Positions 1 through 7,235 of a stretch of 18,620 nt of DNA are shown here, piece by piece; positions within the stretch are counted from its first letter, which is position 1, and every line of letters begins with the position of its first letter. The DNA lies in NCBI GenBank assembly GCA_015662615.1, contig DQTU01000256.1, positions 1 to 18,620 on the forward strand. Direction: 5' to 3'. Both the position numbers and the translations under genes were made by a program. Source of the DNA: Campylobacterales bacterium. GTDB lineage: Bacteria > Campylobacterota > Campylobacteria > Campylobacterales > QNZT01. The notes beneath the pieces were generated by a model. It was not told the DNA's origin. It ran no database searches and worked only from the letters and a program-made list of their open reading frames with translations.

Positions 1-72
1 ATGCTTGATTTTGATAATGATGGTAGTGTGATTGATGATGTGGCTAGACTTGCTATGAAGTATATATTTTAA
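1..72 (+). CDS. C-terminal fragment of an upstream protein with an EF-hand-like acidic loop
   Basis: Frame 1 is open from the first base to the TAA at 70-72 and gives 23 residues beginning LDFDNDGSVIDDVARL after an ATG at position 1. The D-x-D-N-D-G-S spacing resembles a calcium-binding EF-hand or dockerin-type loop, although the usual glutamate at loop position 12 is valine here. The gene very probably continues to the left of the window, because 23 residues is too short for a stand-alone protein and no ribosome binding site can be seen. A terminator-like hairpin follows 14 bases after the stop, which fits a real gene end. The function of the whole protein cannot be told from this piece. Confidence 0.45.
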   Translation: MLDFDNDGSVIDDVARLAMKYIF

Positions 73-86
73 TTCAAACTTACATT

Positions 87-107
87 GAGGGGCATGACCC
101 CTCTTTT
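87..107 (+). terminator. Short rho-independent terminator-like hairpin
   Basis: A perfect 6-bp GC-rich stem (GAGGGG at 87-92, CCCCTC at 98-103) encloses a 5-base loop and is followed by TTTT at 104-107. It lies just after the stop of the upstream fragment and 36 bases before the ATPase start, so it probably ends the upstream transcript. The T-run is short, so termination may be partial and some read-through into the ATPase gene is possible. Confidence 0.55.
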
Positions 108-143
108 CCCCAAATCCCCAATTTTTTATTAAAGGAATAGCGA

Positions 144-1877
144 TTGCACTATTTGATAGATTTTTTAGAGCGTGATGATATTAAAAAAACAGAGATTTAT
201 GAACAGTTAAAATGCAGTGAAGAAGAAGCTAAAATCCTTAGATTTTTGACAAAGTTGCATGTTAAGGGAACTGAAGAAAATTCTGTTTATTTAGCACTTA
301 CTGAACTTTACTCTGAGAAAAATTATGAGTATATTGAAAAATTGCCACTTGTAAAAAATTTATTAGATCTAGGATGGATTACTCAGAGTAGTTTTTTGCA
401 AATTAAAGTTGGAGAGGTTTCTAACCTTGACCTTATCCATGCTTCAGTTGCACTAAGTAGCTCTTTTGAAAAATTGCTTGAAGTGGGTACTTTAGAGATG
501 GCTTTACCTGATGCAACGGCGTATAGTGATCATTTAGAATATCTTAAAGATCAGTTTTTACGCATAGACATTTATCAGAAAATCTCACTTGCACGTCATA
601 ATCAATCAAGCAACTCTTTTAATGTTGTGAGACTACAAAACCGTTTGACACTTCTTGAAAATCGTATTAGTGAGCGTCTAAAAGCAACTGATCATGAGGT
701 CTCTGCGCAGACACTTTTTGGTGAACATGAGTTAACTGACAAAGAACAGATCATATTTTTAGCACTTTTGAAAGAGGAGTACTCTGGAGAGTTAGAGAGT
801 TTGAGAGAGATGAATACCTTGATAAATCTTATCAGTGAAAATGACTATGAAAAGATAAAAAATAGATCACTTTTAGAAGATGGTTCGACGCTTATCGAGA
901 AAGAGATCATTGATTATGATGAAATGTTGACTGCTTTTGGTGGGGTTACGAGAAGTTTTTATATCACAGAAGAGTTTTTACAAAATATTATGCATCCCAA
1001 TAAAACTAAAAAAACAAAAAGAATTAAGATAGATACTTTGGTAAAAGAGCAAGATATTTTTGAACTCATAACACCAAAAACAAGCATGGATGATGTAATC
1101 CTAAACCCCAAAACAAAAGAGATACTTGACACGCTTCTGAAACAGATGGACAAAGAGGTTATCAAACGGCTAAAAGAGTGGGGCATAAGAGATAAAAAAT
1201 CAGGACTAGATGCAAGGATAATTTTTTATGGACCTCCAGGGACTGGAAAAACTATGACGGCACTTAGTTTAGCAAAATCACTAAAGAGAAAAGTGCTTAA
1301 TTTTGACTGCTCTAAAATCCTCTCCATGTATGTAGGTGAGAGTGAGAAAAATGTTCGTCGTATTTTTGATACCTATAAAGAGATTTCTAAAAAAACTCGA
1401 ACAGAGCCAATTCTACTCCTAAACGAAGCAGATCAATTTTTAAGCTCAAGAACCACAGGTCCCGGCGGTGGAGCAGATAAGATGCACAATCAGATGCAAA
1501 ATATCTTTTTAGAACAAATTGAAAAATTTGAAGGCATCTTGATAGCAACAACAAACCTTTTAGAGACGATAGACCCTGCATTTTCTCGACGATTTAACTA
1601 TAAGATAGAGTTCGCAAAACCAAACTACAAACAGAGAGTCCTTTTATGGGAAAAAATGTTACCAAAAGTTGCACCTTATGAAAAAGAGTTTGATGTAAAT
1701 GTACTTGCAAAACATGAGCTTAGTGGTGGGCAAATAGAGGTTGTTGTCAAAAACACAGCACTTAGTGTTGCCGTAAAAGAGAGCCCAGTTTTCCACTTGG
1801 AAGATTTTAAAACCTCTATAAATAGGGAGTTGACTGGTGCTTTTGGGGAAAGTAAGATAATGGGATTTTCAGTTTAA
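144..1877 (+). CDS. AAA-family ATPase with a winged-helix-like N-terminal half
   Basis: This 577-residue protein has one AAA domain in its C-terminal half. Walker A is GPPGTGKT at residues 363-370. Walker B reads ILLLNEAD (423-430), with asparagine 427 where the first aspartate of DE usually stands and the catalytic glutamate E428 kept. Sensor 1 is IATTN with N471, and R482/R483 in the AFSRRF segment are arginine-finger candidates. Residues about 1-300 match no domain I can name, but two segments (about 24-80 and 197-257) look like repeats of one helical, winged-helix-like unit. There is no signal peptide or membrane segment, so it should be cytoplasmic. The start is a TTG with AAAGGA (131-136) 7 bases upstream; no better ATG gives the full N-terminus. 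Members of this group are usually annotated only as ATP-binding proteins, and I infer protein or complex remodelling. It is separated from the nuo operon by a hairpin and a promoter, so no link to complex I is implied. Confidence 0.9.
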   Translation: MHYLIDFLERDDIKKTEIYEQLKCSEEEAKILRFLTKLHVKGTEENSVYLALTELYSEKNYEYIEKLPLVKNLLDLGWITQSSFLQIKVGEVSNLDLIHASVALSSSFEKLLEVGTLEMALPDATAYSDHLEYLKDQFLRIDIYQKISLARHNQSSNSFNVVRLQNRLTLLENRISERLKATDHEVSAQTLFGEHELTDKEQIIFLALLKEEYSGELESLREMNTLINLISENDYEKIKNRSLLEDGSTLIEKEIIDYDEMLTAFGGVTRSFYITEEFLQNIMHPNKTKKTKRIKIDTLVKEQDIFELITPKTSMDDVILNPKTKEILDTLLKQMDKEVIKRLKEWGIRDKKSGLDARIIFYGPPGTGKTMTALSLAKSLKRKVLNFDCSKILSMYVGESEKNVRRIFDTYKEISKKTRTEPILLLNEADQFLSSRTTGPGGGADKMHNQMQNIFLEQIEKFEGILIATTNLLETIDPAFSRRFNYKIEFAKPNYKQRVLLWEKMLPKVAPYEKEFDVNVLAKHELSGGQIEVVVKNTALSVAVKESPVFHLEDFKTSINRELTGAFGESKIMGFSV

Positions 1878-1912
1878 TTCTATTTTCTTATAAGTAATTT
1901 AATTTTTTAAAC

Positions 1913-1938
1913 AATCAAGGTTTTATCCTTGATTTATC
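1913..1938 (+). terminator. Hairpin downstream of the ATPase gene, likely terminator
   Basis: A perfect 8-bp stem (AATCAAGG at 1913-1920, CCTTGATT at 1927-1934) encloses a 6-base loop and is followed by the weak T-rich tail TATCTTT. It sits 35 bases after the ATPase stop and about 110 bases before the nuoA promoter. It probably ends the ATPase transcript. The interrupted T-tract makes termination efficiency uncertain. Confidence 0.5.
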
Positions 1939-2016
1939 TTTAATACTAAAAGTGTGTCATTTAGTTACAAAATTGTGAAATAATTGTTGAATCACTCTCT
2001 TTTTTAATTGAACTCA

Positions 2017-2047
2017 TTGTAAAATTAGTATTCTAAAATATTATAAT
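2017..2047 (+). promoter_or_regulatory. Putative sigma-70 promoter of the nuo operon
   Basis: A perfect TATAAT lies at 2042-2047, about 33 bases before the nuoA ATG, inside a strongly AT-rich stretch. TTGTAA at 2017-2022 could be a weak -35, but its 19-base spacer is long. Campylobacterota promoters typically keep a good -10 and lack a conserved -35, so the -10 call is the firmer part. Transcription would start near 2053-2055. It is the only convincing promoter-like site seen ahead of the operon. Confidence 0.5.
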
Positions 2048-2079
2048 ACATAATATTTATCTACTTTAAGGATTTAAAC

Positions 2080-2469
2080 ATGAGCCATATGGATTTTGCG
2101 CATCCCTACTTTGGGGCATTTGTCTTTTTTGTTCTAACTTTTGGAGCATTTATCGGTACTACTGTTTTAGCTAGATTTATTAGCCGTAGAATGGCACGCC
2201 AAGATGGTGAGAAGCTTAAACTTACTATTTATGAGTGTGGACCGGAAGTTACAAAACAGCCAAATAAGATATCTTCACACTTTTATCTATTTGCACTTCT
2301 CTTTATTCTTTTTGATGTTGAGATTATTTTTATGTTTCCTTGGGCTATTAATTTTAAAGTACTGGGTTGGTTTGGCTTTGCCGAGATGATTATATTTATC
2401 ACACTTCTTACAATCGGTTTTGTATATGCATGGAAAAAAGGAGCACTAGAATGGCACAGCATAAGGTAA
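2080..2469 (+). CDS. nuoA: NADH-quinone oxidoreductase-type complex I subunit A
   Basis: This 129-residue membrane subunit of complex I has three predicted transmembrane helices (about 11-33, 66-88 and 98-118). The family signature YECGPE is at 51-56 in the loop that closes over the quinone channel. D79 and E81 in FDVE, at the start of the proton-path region, are both kept. It works in the inner membrane beside NuoH, J and K. AAGGA at 2068-2072 with a 7-base spacing supports the ATG start. It is the first gene of the operon, preceded by a TATAAT box. Its last 19 bases overlap the start of nuoB, which suggests coupled translation. Confidence 0.97.
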   Translation: MSHMDFAHPYFGAFVFFVLTFGAFIGTTVLARFISRRMARQDGEKLKLTIYECGPEVTKQPNKISSHFYLFALLFILFDVEIIFMFPWAINFKVLGWFGFAEMIIFITLLTIGFVYAWKKGALEWHSIR

Positions 2470-2960
2470 ATTATCTCGCTGAGGGGGGACTTCCTGTAGC
2501 ATTGACTACGGTTGATAAACTTGTACAATGGGGTAGAAGTAATTCGCTATGGCCACTTACTTATGGTTTGGCATGTTGCGCGATTGAGATGATGGCAGCG
2601 GGTGCGAGTCGTTATGATTTTGATAGATTTGGTACTATTTTTAGAGCGAGTCCTAGACAAGCAGATGTTATGGTTGTGGCTGGAACATTGACAAAAAAAC
2701 ATGCTCAGTTTCTAAAAAGACTATATGATCAGATGGCAGAACCAAAATGGGTCATCAGCATGGGAAGTTGTGCAAACACTGGTGGTATGTTTAACACTTA
2801 TGCAACGGTTCAAGGTGTGGATAGAATTATTCCAGTTGATATCTATCTTCCTGGTTGTGCCCCTCGTCCTGAGACACTTCAGTATGCACTTATGATGCTT
2901 CAAAAGAAGATAAGAACTCAAAGTGCTTCAAGTGCTAGAAAACCAAAAAGGTTGGTGTAA
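2451..2960 (+). CDS. nuoB: Complex I subunit B, carries cluster N2
   Basis: This 169-residue peripheral subunit binds [4Fe-4S] cluster N2, the last carrier before quinone. The four expected ligands are present: the C42-C43 pair in LACCAIE, C107 in GSCANTGG and C136 in LPGCAPRP. I place the start at the ATG at 2451 because AAGGAG at 2438-2443 lies 7 bases upstream and homology starts at MAQHKVNYL. The frame stays open back to an ATG at 2367, but those 28 extra codons lie inside nuoA and look non-native. The ribosome binding site and first 19 coding bases sit within nuoA. The stop overlaps the nuoC start by one base (TAATG). Confidence 0.97.
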   Translation: MAQHKVNYLAEGGLPVALTTVDKLVQWGRSNSLWPLTYGLACCAIEMMAAGASRYDFDRFGTIFRASPRQADVMVVAGTLTKKHAQFLKRLYDQMAEPKWVISMGSCANTGGMFNTYATVQGVDRIIPVDIYLPGCAPRPETLQYALMMLQKKIRTQSASSARKPKRLV

Positions 2961-3760
2961 TGAGAGCCTATTCAGACAAACAAAATGTACAAGCAAAAGC
3001 CTATTATAGTGATAGATTTTTTAAAGCTCCACAGCTTCCAAAAGAGAAAGTATCAAGCGATAAAGTATTTGCGGCAGATTTAAAGAGTTTAAAAGAGAAG
3101 TTTAAAATTGGTGAATCATACATCCAAAAAGAGCAAATGGTTCTTTTTATTGAGCCTAGTGATATAAAAAAGGTTATGAAACATTTAAGAGATGAGTTAG
3201 AGTATGATTTTCTTAGTGAACTATCGGCTATTGATTGGTTGGCTAAATCAAATCAATTTGAGATTTTTTATCAGATGCTCTCTATGTCAAAAAGAAAACG
3301 GTTGAGAGTGAAGTTTTTTATAGACAAAAAAGAGGCAGTTGAGAGTATAAATGAAATTTTTCATAGTGCAAATTGGGCTGAGAGAGAGATGTATGATATG
3401 TATGGTGTTATCATAAACAACCATCCGTACATGAAAAGAGTTATTATGCCAGATGATTGGACAGGTCATCCGCTTCTTAAAACTTATCCACTTATCGGAG
3501 ATGAGGCAGCACAATGGTATGAGATAGATACGATTTTTGGAAAAGAGCATAGAGCAATTGTTGGACCTGAAATCCGTGATACTAAAAGAGTAGATCAAAA
3601 AGATACTGTAAACTTTGCTAGAGTTGGCGCAGAAGTACCATTGGGTGCGAAACCATCAACTGGAAAAACTAATTACTCTGAGTTCCAAGAAGAGGGTGGT
3701 GTACCATTTATCACTCGATTTACAAAAGATAGACAAAAAACATTAAAGAATAGGAAGTAA
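2960..3760 (+). CDS. nuoC: Complex I subunit C, 30-kDa Q-module subunit
   Basis: This 266-residue soluble subunit packs against NuoD and NuoB in the Q module and carries no cofactor. The family core is clear: the LSELSAIDWL segment near residue 85, the REMYDMYGV motif near 143-151, and the PDDWTGHPLLKTYPL segment near 168-182. The first 50 or so residues and the C-terminal tail after the DTVNFAR segment are less conserved extensions. It is a separate gene and not fused to nuoD as in Escherichia coli. It starts by a TAATG overlap with nuoB and ends 2 bases before nuoD, so coupled translation is likely. Confidence 0.95.
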   Translation: MRAYSDKQNVQAKAYYSDRFFKAPQLPKEKVSSDKVFAADLKSLKEKFKIGESYIQKEQMVLFIEPSDIKKVMKHLRDELEYDFLSELSAIDWLAKSNQFEIFYQMLSMSKRKRLRVKFFIDKKEAVESINEIFHSANWAEREMYDMYGVIINNHPYMKRVIMPDDWTGHPLLKTYPLIGDEAAQWYEIDTIFGKEHRAIVGPEIRDTKRVDQKDTVNFARVGAEVPLGAKPSTGKTNYSEFQEEGGVPFITRFTKDRQKTLKNRK

Positions 3761-3762
3761 GA

Positions 3763-4995
3763 ATGCAGACTCCTAATAGATTAAAACCATTTTATGAAAA
3801 CTTAGTTTTTGAGAGAGAAGACAATCACATGATTGTAAACTTTGGACCACAACATCCATCAGCTCACGGACAGCTTCGTCTTATACTTGAACTTGATGGC
3901 GAGATGGTTGTAAAAGCTACTCCAGATGTAGGTTATCTTCATCGCGGTATGGAAAAGATGGCAGAGAACATGATATATAATGAGTATCTTCCTACAACTG
4001 ACCGTATGGATTATATCGCTGCAGCTTCAAACAATTATGGATTTGCACTAGCTGTTGAGAAACTTTTAGGAATTGAGGGGCAGATACCAAGACGAGCGAT
4101 GGTTATCAGAATGATGCTACTAGAACTCAACCGTATCATCTCTCATCTATTTTGGCTAGCAACGCATGCACTTGATGTTGGAGCTATGAGTATCTTCCTT
4201 TTCTGTTTTCGAGAAAGAGAATTTGCCATGGACTTGATGGAAGATTATTGTGGTGCGAGACTTACTCATTCTGCTATAAGAATTGGTGGAGTTCCACTAG
4301 ATTTGCCAGATGGTTGGATTGAAGAGTTAAGAGCTTTTATCACAAAGTTTCCAAATGATATCAAAGATTATGAAGCACTACTTGACCAAAATCGTATCTG
4401 GAAAATGAGACTTGAACAAGTTGGTATGTTGACAGCCGAAGATGCAAAAAACTGGGGTTGCTCAGGGGTGACTTTAAGAGGTAGCGGCGTTGCATGGGAT
4501 ATCAGAAAAGAGGAGCCTTATGAGCTTTATGACGAGATAGAGTTTGAAGTTCCTGTGGCTGATACAAATGATAGTTATGGAAGATATAAACTTTATATGC
4601 AAGAGATGAGACAGTGTGTGAAGATACTGCATCAGTTGATTCCTATGTATAAAGAGAGCGAACATGGACTTATGGCTGCTGTGCCAGAGTTTATCTCAGC
4701 TCCAAAAGAGCAACTTATGACTGATAACTTCTCTTTGATGCAACATTTTGTTTTAGTGACTCAAGGTATGAGACCACCAGTTGGGGAAGTTTATGTGGCT
4801 ACTGAATCACCAAAAGGGGAGTTAGGTTTTTATATCAATTCTCAAGGTGATCCCTATCCGTATAAACTCAAAGTAAGAGCACCAAGTTTTTGGCATACAA
4901 GTCTGTTACAACAGATTTTACCGGGGACTTATTTGGCGGATGTTGTAACCATTATTGGTAACTTGAACATTGTATTTGGTGAAATAGATAGATAG
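3763..4995 (+). CDS. nuoD: Complex I subunit D, 49-kDa quinone-site subunit
   Basis: This 410-residue subunit forms the quinone-binding pocket with NuoB and is distantly related to the large subunit of NiFe hydrogenases. The NFGPQHPSAHG motif is at 26-36, with H31 and H35. The DRMDY segment contains Y84, matching the conserved histidine/tyrosine pair that contacts the quinone headgroup in known structures. The nickel-binding cysteines of hydrogenases are absent, as expected. Length is typical for a stand-alone NuoD. AGGAAG at 3753-3758 precedes the ATG at a suitable distance. The next gene follows after 8 bases. Confidence 0.97.
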   Translation: MQTPNRLKPFYENLVFEREDNHMIVNFGPQHPSAHGQLRLILELDGEMVVKATPDVGYLHRGMEKMAENMIYNEYLPTTDRMDYIAAASNNYGFALAVEKLLGIEGQIPRRAMVIRMMLLELNRIISHLFWLATHALDVGAMSIFLFCFREREFAMDLMEDYCGARLTHSAIRIGGVPLDLPDGWIEELRAFITKFPNDIKDYEALLDQNRIWKMRLEQVGMLTAEDAKNWGCSGVTLRGSGVAWDIRKEEPYELYDEIEFEVPVADTNDSYGRYKLYMQEMRQCVKILHQLIPMYKESEHGLMAAVPEFISAPKEQLMTDNFSLMQHFVLVTQGMRPPVGEVYVATESPKGELGFYINSQGDPYPYKLKVRAPSFWHTSLLQQILPGTYLADVVTIIGNLNIVFGEIDR

Positions 4996-5003
4996 GGGAA
5001 GTT

Positions 5004-5237
5004 ATGGAAAGATATGATTTAAGAAAGCATAAAGATAATTTTTATGACAGAATGACTGAAATTATAGAAAAAGAGGCAAAGTCTGGTGAAGTTATCATCT
5101 TCCTATTTGAGCTTGGTGATTTTACATCTGTTCAAAAAAGTGCAGATTTGATGAAAGAGTTGGGTCATGATGTTTTAAACTCTATCAAGTTCAATGAGGT
5201 GGACTGGACTTTAGTAGTGAAAAGGAAAAGCAGTTGA
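5004..5237 (+). CDS. 77-aa protein in the nuoE slot (HP1264/Cj1575c-like)
   Basis: This small, acidic, soluble protein lies exactly where nuoE would be, yet it has none of the four cysteines of the NuoE [2Fe-2S] site; in fact it has no cysteine at all. Its pattern is a helix (about 8-24), a strand GEVIIFLFELG (28-38), a helix with DLMKELGHDVL and a final strand WTLVVKRK (68-75), which suggests a compact alpha/beta fold. Campylobacter and Helicobacter carry a protein of about 76 residues at the same operon position (Cj1575c, HP1264). From memory, HP1264 was reported to bind FMN in a novel fold. I infer homology from size and position only. GGGGAAG at 4994-5000 is a plausible binding site. The stop overlaps the next gene's TTG start. 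Confidence 0.8.
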   Translation: MERYDLRKHKDNFYDRMTEIIEKEAKSGEVIIFLFELGDFTSVQKSADLMKELGHDVLNSIKFNEVDWTLVVKRKSS

Positions 5238-7234
5238 GCAGAGTACTTTTCTCCACCTGGCAGGGTGAATTTATTGACAATAGAAATGTTGCAAAAGATG
5301 AATGGCAAGAGTCAGGATTCAAACTACCTGCCTCTTACGATGGAGAAAAAAGCTCAAAGATATTTATTGGTTGGACGGGTTTAGTTGTATTTGATGAAAA
5401 TGTAGATGTTGTCAAAGCGGGAGCTGAATATGCTGCACAGTATCAAGTATATTCTGAAGCATGTGGTAGATGTGCACCTGGTCGATGGGGTGGAAGAATC
5501 CTCTATGATCTGTTTGACAAAATCGCTCGTGGAGAGGGAAGTGTTGCAGATGTTGCACACCTCAAAGAGATATCAGAAACCATGATGAAAACCAGTAAAT
5601 GTGAAATTGGACGGACTGTTCCTATTCCACTTTTGAACATTCTTGAATATTTCTCCGATGATATTGATGATCTGATAGTAAATCAGAAAAAATCTCCAGA
5701 TTATGATAATGAAGATATTAGGTATATTGCAAAGATTACAGCTCCATGTATGGATGCTTGTCCTGACCATGTTGATATACCAGCATATATCGAGGGTGTT
5801 AGAGATTTACAATTTGCAGATAGTTTGAAAGCTACAAAGCAGACTATGCCACTAGCACATACATGTGGTCGAGTTTGTCCTCATCCATGTGAAGATGAGT
5901 GTAGGCGAGCAAACCTAGATGAACCTATCTCTATAATGGAACTAAAACGAGTTGGTGCTGATTATGAGACTGACCATGATTTAGAGTTTTTATACCCAAC
6001 ACAGCAAAAACCATTAAATGGTAAAAAAGTTGCGATTGTTGGAGCAGGACCCGCAGGACTTGCTGCTGCATACTATCTAGCACTTGAAGGTGTTGCATGT
6101 GATGTGTTTGAAGAGCTTCCAGTTCTTGGTGGTGAAGTAGCTGTTGGTGTTCCAGAGTATAGAATGCCTTATGACAAATACTATAAAGATATCGAAGCTA
6201 TTGGTGCACTTGAGGGTGTTGAATTTATATTAAACACTAGAGTTACCGCTGAGATGCTTGTTCAATTTGAAAAAGATTATGATGCAATCATGTTGGCAAG
6301 TGGTACCAGAATCAGTAAAAAGATAAGAGCAGCAAATGAGCGTCTTGATATGAAAGGTTACTGGTCTGCGATAGAGTTTTTAGACCAAGTTAACTTAAAT
6401 GTAAAATGGGATTTAGCTCCTGAAGTTGACTTGACTGGTAAGACTATTGTTTGCGTAGGTGGTGGTTTTACCTCTATGGATGTTGTAAGATGTTCAATTC
6501 GTGCAAATGCTAAAAAAGTTATCATGCTCTATCGTAGAGATGAGAAAACGATTATTAGAAACACAAGTTATGAAGAGTATCACGAAGCAGTAGAAGAGGG
6601 TGTTGAGTTTGTTTTCCATTCAGCTATTGAAGAGATATTTGATGAAGATAATGTTCTTAAAAAAGTAAAAGTAAATATGTTTGAATTGGTGCCTAATCCA
6701 GATGGTGGTCGTGCACAATTGGTCAAAATTGAAGGTGATGATTATGAGATAGAGTGTGATTATCTTGTGCCAGCAGTTTCTCAAGATGCAGACCTCAAAT
6801 ACCTACCTGAGGATTGGGCATTAGAGTTTACAAGTTGGAATACAATTTTAACTGATGGTAAAACATATCAAACAAGTCGAAAGGGTGTTTTCGCAGCTGG
6901 AGATTGTGAATATGGTCCGATGACAATTGTAAATGCAGTTGGACAAGCAAAAAGAGCGGCTTCAGTTATGAGTCGTTATGTCCATACTGGAAAATTAGAG
7001 CTTTTAGATGAAGAGATTATGGAAGACCATTTAAGGCGATTGAAAGTTTATGATAAAAAAGAGAAAGTTGGTGGTTGGGTTGCTGGACTTCCAAGAGAAG
7101 TTAGTGAAAAGTTAGATGCTGATTATAGAAAATCTAGTCAAGATGAAGTAAACTTTGGTTTCACACAAGAACAAGCAGTAAATGAAGCTAGTAGATGCAT
7201 GAGATGTTACTACATAGCAATGGTGGCGGTGTAA
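5234..7234 (+). CDS. NuoF-N3-domain / GltD-like FAD-NAD(P) oxidoreductase fusion
   Basis: This 666-residue protein sits in the nuoF slot. Residues about 70-145 resemble the C-terminal cluster-N3 region of NuoF, with C77, C80 and C123, but the third CxxCxxC cysteine is glycine (G83). From about 165 on it is like the glutamate synthase small subunit: cysteines 172/176 and 211/215/219/223 suit iron-sulfur binding, GAGPAG (270-275) is the FAD dinucleotide fold, GGGFTSMD (409-416) followed by YRR (433-435) is the NAD(P) fold, and AAGDCEYG (554-561) is the second FAD contact. C655 and C658 form a terminal CxxC. The NADH/FMN Rossmann-like domain of real NuoF is missing. Start is TTG, overlapping the previous stop by TTGA, with AAAGG upstream. 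I infer that it passes electrons between NAD(P)H or another carrier and the NuoG chain. The YRR motif hints at NADPH but does not prove it. Confidence 0.85.
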   Translation: MSRVLFSTWQGEFIDNRNVAKDEWQESGFKLPASYDGEKSSKIFIGWTGLVVFDENVDVVKAGAEYAAQYQVYSEACGRCAPGRWGGRILYDLFDKIARGEGSVADVAHLKEISETMMKTSKCEIGRTVPIPLLNILEYFSDDIDDLIVNQKKSPDYDNEDIRYIAKITAPCMDACPDHVDIPAYIEGVRDLQFADSLKATKQTMPLAHTCGRVCPHPCEDECRRANLDEPISIMELKRVGADYETDHDLEFLYPTQQKPLNGKKVAIVGAGPAGLAAAYYLALEGVACDVFEELPVLGGEVAVGVPEYRMPYDKYYKDIEAIGALEGVEFILNTRVTAEMLVQFEKDYDAIMLASGTRISKKIRAANERLDMKGYWSAIEFLDQVNLNVKWDLAPEVDLTGKTIVCVGGGFTSMDVVRCSIRANAKKVIMLYRRDEKTIIRNTSYEEYHEAVEEGVEFVFHSAIEEIFDEDNVLKKVKVNMFELVPNPDGGRAQLVKIEGDDYEIECDYLVPAVSQDADLKYLPEDWALEFTSWNTILTDGKTYQTSRKGVFAAGDCEYGPMTIVNAVGQAKRAASVMSRYVHTGKLELLDEEIMEDHLRRLKVYDKKEKVGGWVAGLPREVSEKLDADYRKSSQDEVNFGFTQEQAVNEASRCMRCYYIAMVAV

Positions 7235-7235
7235 T

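Larger units (their letters stand above)
1878..2079 (+). other. Intergenic region between the ATPase gene and the nuo operon
   Basis: This is the only non-coding stretch over 150 bases. It is extremely AT-rich. It contains an 8-bp hairpin near its left end, a -10-like TATAAT near its right end, and the nuoA ribosome binding site. I see no tRNA, riboswitch or credible small ORF in it on either strand. Confidence 0.7.

Noticed and set aside
2008..2013. TTGAAC as the -35 box of the nuo promoter
   Set aside because: It is 28 bases from the TATAAT box, too far for a sigma-70 promoter.
2367..2450. Longer nuoB start at 2367
   Set aside because: The added 28 codons overlap nuoA, lack a ribosome binding site and do not look like NuoB. 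The ATG at 2451 has an ideal AAGGAG and begins at the conserved region.
3287..3598. 103-aa minus-strand open frame inside nuoC
   Set aside because: It is fully antisense to a conserved gene, has no ribosome binding site and a composition typical of a shadow frame.
5004..5237. Calling the 77-aa gene a true nuoE
   Set aside because: It has no cysteines, so it cannot bind the NuoE [2Fe-2S] cluster, and it is less than half the usual NuoE length.
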